Positions 31,748 to 33,644 of a stretch of 33,644 nt of DNA are shown here, piece by piece. Made by a program: the position numbers and the translations under genes. Source of the stretch: Candidatus Omnitrophota bacterium. GTDB taxonomy: Bacteria; Omnitrophota; Gorgyraeia; JAGLLT01. Under the pieces are notes generated by a model. The model was not told where the DNA came from. It did no database searches and worked only from the letters and a program-made list of their open reading frames with translations. Within the stretch, counting starts at the first letter, position 1. The number at the start of each line of letters is the position of its first letter. Location of the stretch: positions 87,809 through 121,452 of the forward strand of contig DAOVJY010000003.1 of the NCBI GenBank assembly GCA_030632085.1. The letters are read 5' to 3'.

Positions 31748-33644
31748 ATGAAAAAGATAGTATTGTTTTTTCTTGTTGTCTTTTTTTGTTGTCCGGCCTT
31801 GACATCCACAGTCGAGGCGGGTACGTATACCGTTACTAACAATAATGACAGCGGCGCGGGTTCGCTCAGGCAGGCTATAACCGACGCCAATTTAGTCGCG
31901 GGAGCGCATACGCTCGACTTTAGCGGCGCCATCGGCACAATTACCCTCTTATCCGCTTTACCGGACCTGACCAAAGTAGTAACCTTTGATCTTTCCCTTG
32001 CCGAGGGAACCGTTGTGCTGACAGGTGATAGCAGCGGCTCTAGCGAGAAAGTTATACTCTATGACGGTACCTTTACGTTTGATAGCGGTTCATCTATGGT
32101 TATTACGGATAAAATGACTGTTGGTTACCTTGGTTGTACCAGCACGCTGAATATAAAAAACGGCGCTGCGGTGAGTAACACAACTGGCGAGATCGGATGT
32201 AACTCTTACAGCACAGGTATTGTTACTGTAGATGGCGTTGGCTCCACATGGACGAATAGCGGTAATTTGGGTGTTGGTATGTACGGTAGTTATAGCACCG
32301 GCATACTGAATATAACCGACGGCGGCGCGGTGAGTAATGCAAATAGCCATATCGGCGAGGGCAGCAATAGCAGAGGTACTGTTACCGTAGACGGCGCTAA
32401 TTCCACATGGACAAATAACGGTGATTTGACCATTGGTTCCGGCAGCGCCCCCGGTACGCTGAATATAACCAACGGCGGCGCGGTAAGTAATACAGATGGC
32501 TATATCGGTATAAACAGGGACGCAACAGGTACTGTTACCGTAGACGGCGCTAATTCCACATGGACAAATAACGGTGATTTGACCGTTGGTTCCGGCAGCA
32601 TGTATAGCCCCGGCGGCACCGGTACGTTGAATATAAGGGATAACGCTATTGTAAACGTAGGCGGGGGCACGGGGACAATTACCCTGGCCAATCTCGCCGA
32701 TTCTTACGCAAGCGCCACAGGAACACTTAATATCGGAGCCGGACTGACAGCGGGGACTCTGAATGCCGCAACCGTTACCGGCGGCGGCACGGCAACCGTC
32801 AATTTTAATCACAACGAGGCCGCTTATACCTTTGCGCCTATTCTTGCCGGAAGTTTAAGTGTCAACCAGATAGGGACAGGGACCACGACCCTCACCGGCG
32901 CCAACACCTACTCAGGCCTTACAACAGTAAGCGCTGGAACATTGGCTTATGGTGCAGACAATGTAATCAGTACAGGAGGCCTAACTGTCAGCGGTGGTAC
33001 CCTTGATGTAGGTTCCTATAGTGATACTGTCGGTACTGTAACGCTTTCAAGCGGCACTATAACTGGTACAACGGGCATACTTTCAAGTACAGGTACTTTT
33101 GAAATGCAAGACGGAACAGTATCCGCTATATTAGGAGGTGGAGTTGCTCTTAATAAAACCACAGCTGGCACCCTAACTCTCTCAGGAGCTAATACATACT
33201 CCGGGGTTACAACCATCAGCGCTGGTACACTGCAAATCGGCTCTGGCGGAACAACAGGTAGTCTCGGTACAGCCGCCGTTACAAACAACGCCGCCTTGCT
33301 CTTTAACCGCAGTAATAATCTGAGTGTATCCAACGTAATCTCCGGTAACGGCACATTGGAAAAAGCCGGCGCGGGTATACTGACCCTCACCGGCGCCAAC
33401 ACCTACACCGGAGCTACAACCATTAGCTCAGGCACCTTATCTATCGGCTCAGGCGGAACAACAGGTACTCTCGGCACAGGCGCCGTTGTAAACAATGCCG
33501 CCTTGCTCTTTAACCGCAGTAATAATCTGAGTGTATCCAACGTAATCTCCAGTAACGGCATATTGGAAAAAGCCGGCGCGGGTATACTGACCCTCACCGG
33601 CGCCAACACCTATACGGGAGGCACAACGATTAGTGCAGGCACGC
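31748..33644 (+). CDS. Autotransporter-like surface protein, start only (3' truncated by window)
   Basis: ATG 31748 follows AAGGAAAG by 9 bases, and the frame runs open to the window end (~632 residues). A signal peptide is visible (KKIVLFFLVVFFCCPALTSTVEA). Residues ~27-60 hold a CSLREA/choice-of-anchor-like start (TNNNDSGAGSLRQAITDAN). Next are three T5SS/PEP-CTERM-associated repeats of ~51-53 residues (pattern TLNITNGGAVSN, then GTVTVDGANSTWTNNGDLTVGSGS). The distal part has several autotransporter beta-strand repeats (LTLTGANTYTGATTISSGTL). It is expected to form a long beta helix outside the cell. The C-terminal beta-barrel or PEP-CTERM end is not in the window. The DNA is visibly richer in G/C than its neighbours. 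Confidence 0.85.
   Translation, partial: MKKIVLFFLVVFFCCPALTSTVEAGTYTVTNNNDSGAGSLRQAITDANLVAGAHTLDFSGAIGTITLLSALPDLTKVVTFDLSLAEGTVVLTGDSSGSSEKVILYDGTFTFDSGSSMVITDKMTVGYLGCTSTLNIKNGAAVSNTTGEIGCNSYSTGIVTVDGVGSTWTNSGNLGVGMYGSYSTGILNITDGGAVSNANSHIGEGSNSRGTVTVDGANSTWTNNGDLTIGSGSAPGTLNITNGGAVSNTDGYIGINRDATGTVTVDGANSTWTNNGDLTVGSGSMYSPGGTGTLNIRDNAIVNVGGGTGTITLANLADSYASATGTLNIGAGLTAGTLNAATVTGGGTATVNFNHNEAAYTFAPILAGSLSVNQIGTGTTTLTGANTYSGLTTVSAGTLAYGADNVISTGGLTVSGGTLDVGSYSDTVGTVTLSSGTITGTTGILSSTGTFEMQDGTVSAILGGGVALNKTTAGTLTLSGANTYSGVTTISAGTLQIGSGGTTGSLGTAAVTNNAALLFNRSNNLSVSNVISGNGTLEKAGAGILTLTGANTYTGATTISSGTLSIGSGGTTGTLGTGAVVNNAALLFNRSNNLSVSNVISSNGILEKAGAGILTLTGANTYTGGTTISAGT
32222..32590 (+). repeat. 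Tandem repeat units coding for T5SS/PEP-CTERM-type repeats
   Basis: Three copies of a GTTACTGTA/GTTACCGTAGACGGCGCT-type unit begin at about 32222, 32381 and 32534 (periods 159 and 153 bases). The second and third share an identical core of over 40 bases (from GTTACCGTAGACGGCGCT through GGTGATTTGAC), showing recent duplication or conversion. Confidence 0.8.
33225..33638 (+). repeat. 207-bp tandem repeat in the surface protein gene
   Basis: Two adjacent 207-bp (69-codon) units, with CCTTGCTCTTTAACCGC at 33294 and 33501. Long identical runs between them indicate a recent duplication, and both encode LLFNRSNNLSVSNVIS. The window ends within a further beta-strand repeat. Confidence 0.85.

Noticed and set aside
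32090-33609. Long minus-strand ORFs under the surface protein gene
   Set aside because: They are shadows of the repeat-rich plus-strand frame: no stop codons arise because the codons repeat. They have Cys-rich repeated translations, no family match and no Shine-Dalgarno.

Overview
The window is a dense, mostly plus-strand stretch of an A/T-rich bacterial chromosome. Genes sit a few bases apart, Shine-Dalgarno sites are AAGGAGG-like, and there are several clear TTGACA-17-TATAAT-type promoters. A diderm cell is indicated by a start of an autotransporter-like adhesin, an AMIN-domain protein, a lipoprotein and several Sec signal peptides. Lysine/isoleucine-rich proteins, much c-di-GMP/receiver signalling and the gene mix suggest an uncultivated diderm lineage such as Candidatus Omnitrophota (OP3). 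That placement is inference and needs a phylogeny.

Layout. 1-2.5 kb: 3' part of ilvD, a fluoride channel (crcB), a CMD-family protein, a cold-shock-protein remnant with its surviving terminator, and rpsU under its own promoter and terminator. 2.5-6.8 kb: a secreted protein with a degenerate hydrolase fold, an intact alpha/beta hydrolase, two single-domain response regulators with a third broken receiver between them, and two small membrane proteins. 6.85-18.8 kb: one apparent long operon from a promoter before ndk to a terminator after a phosphohexomutase. It holds ndk, a complete F-type ATP synthase cluster (atpZ-I-B-E-F-H-A-G-D-C), an AMIN-TM-PilZ protein, rsmI, purN fused in frame to a secreted domain, and the mutase. 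18.9-22.5 kb: eno, ftsB, initiator tRNA, a PilZ protein and a lipoprotein, then convergent minus-strand genes for a TPR-potassium-channel protein and tRNA-Leu. 22.5-24.7 kb is an accessory patch: a cytidine/blasticidin-type deaminase, a REP-associated transposase carrying two REP-like repeats inside its own coding sequence, a RelBE-like toxin-antitoxin pair behind a palindrome, and tRNA-Ala. 24.8-30.2 kb: nfo, leuS, comEA, comEC. 30.2-33.6 kb: a small coupled ORF and an AEC transporter, a perfect 26-bp inverted repeat that spans one stop codon and one start codon, a small secreted protein, and the first ~630 residues of a repeat-rich surface protein running off the end.

The points most worth a second look are: the ATP synthase c subunit with the two-carboxylate Na+-type site, together with an epsilon subunit lacking its C-terminal inhibitory helices; the AMIN-TM-PilZ protein linked to the ATP synthase operon; the purN/secreted-domain in-frame fusion with an internal start; the TPR-ion-channel protein; the inverted repeat that sets gene boundaries; and two gene remnants (cold shock protein, receiver domain). 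I see no CRISPR array, no rRNA and no clear large defence system.
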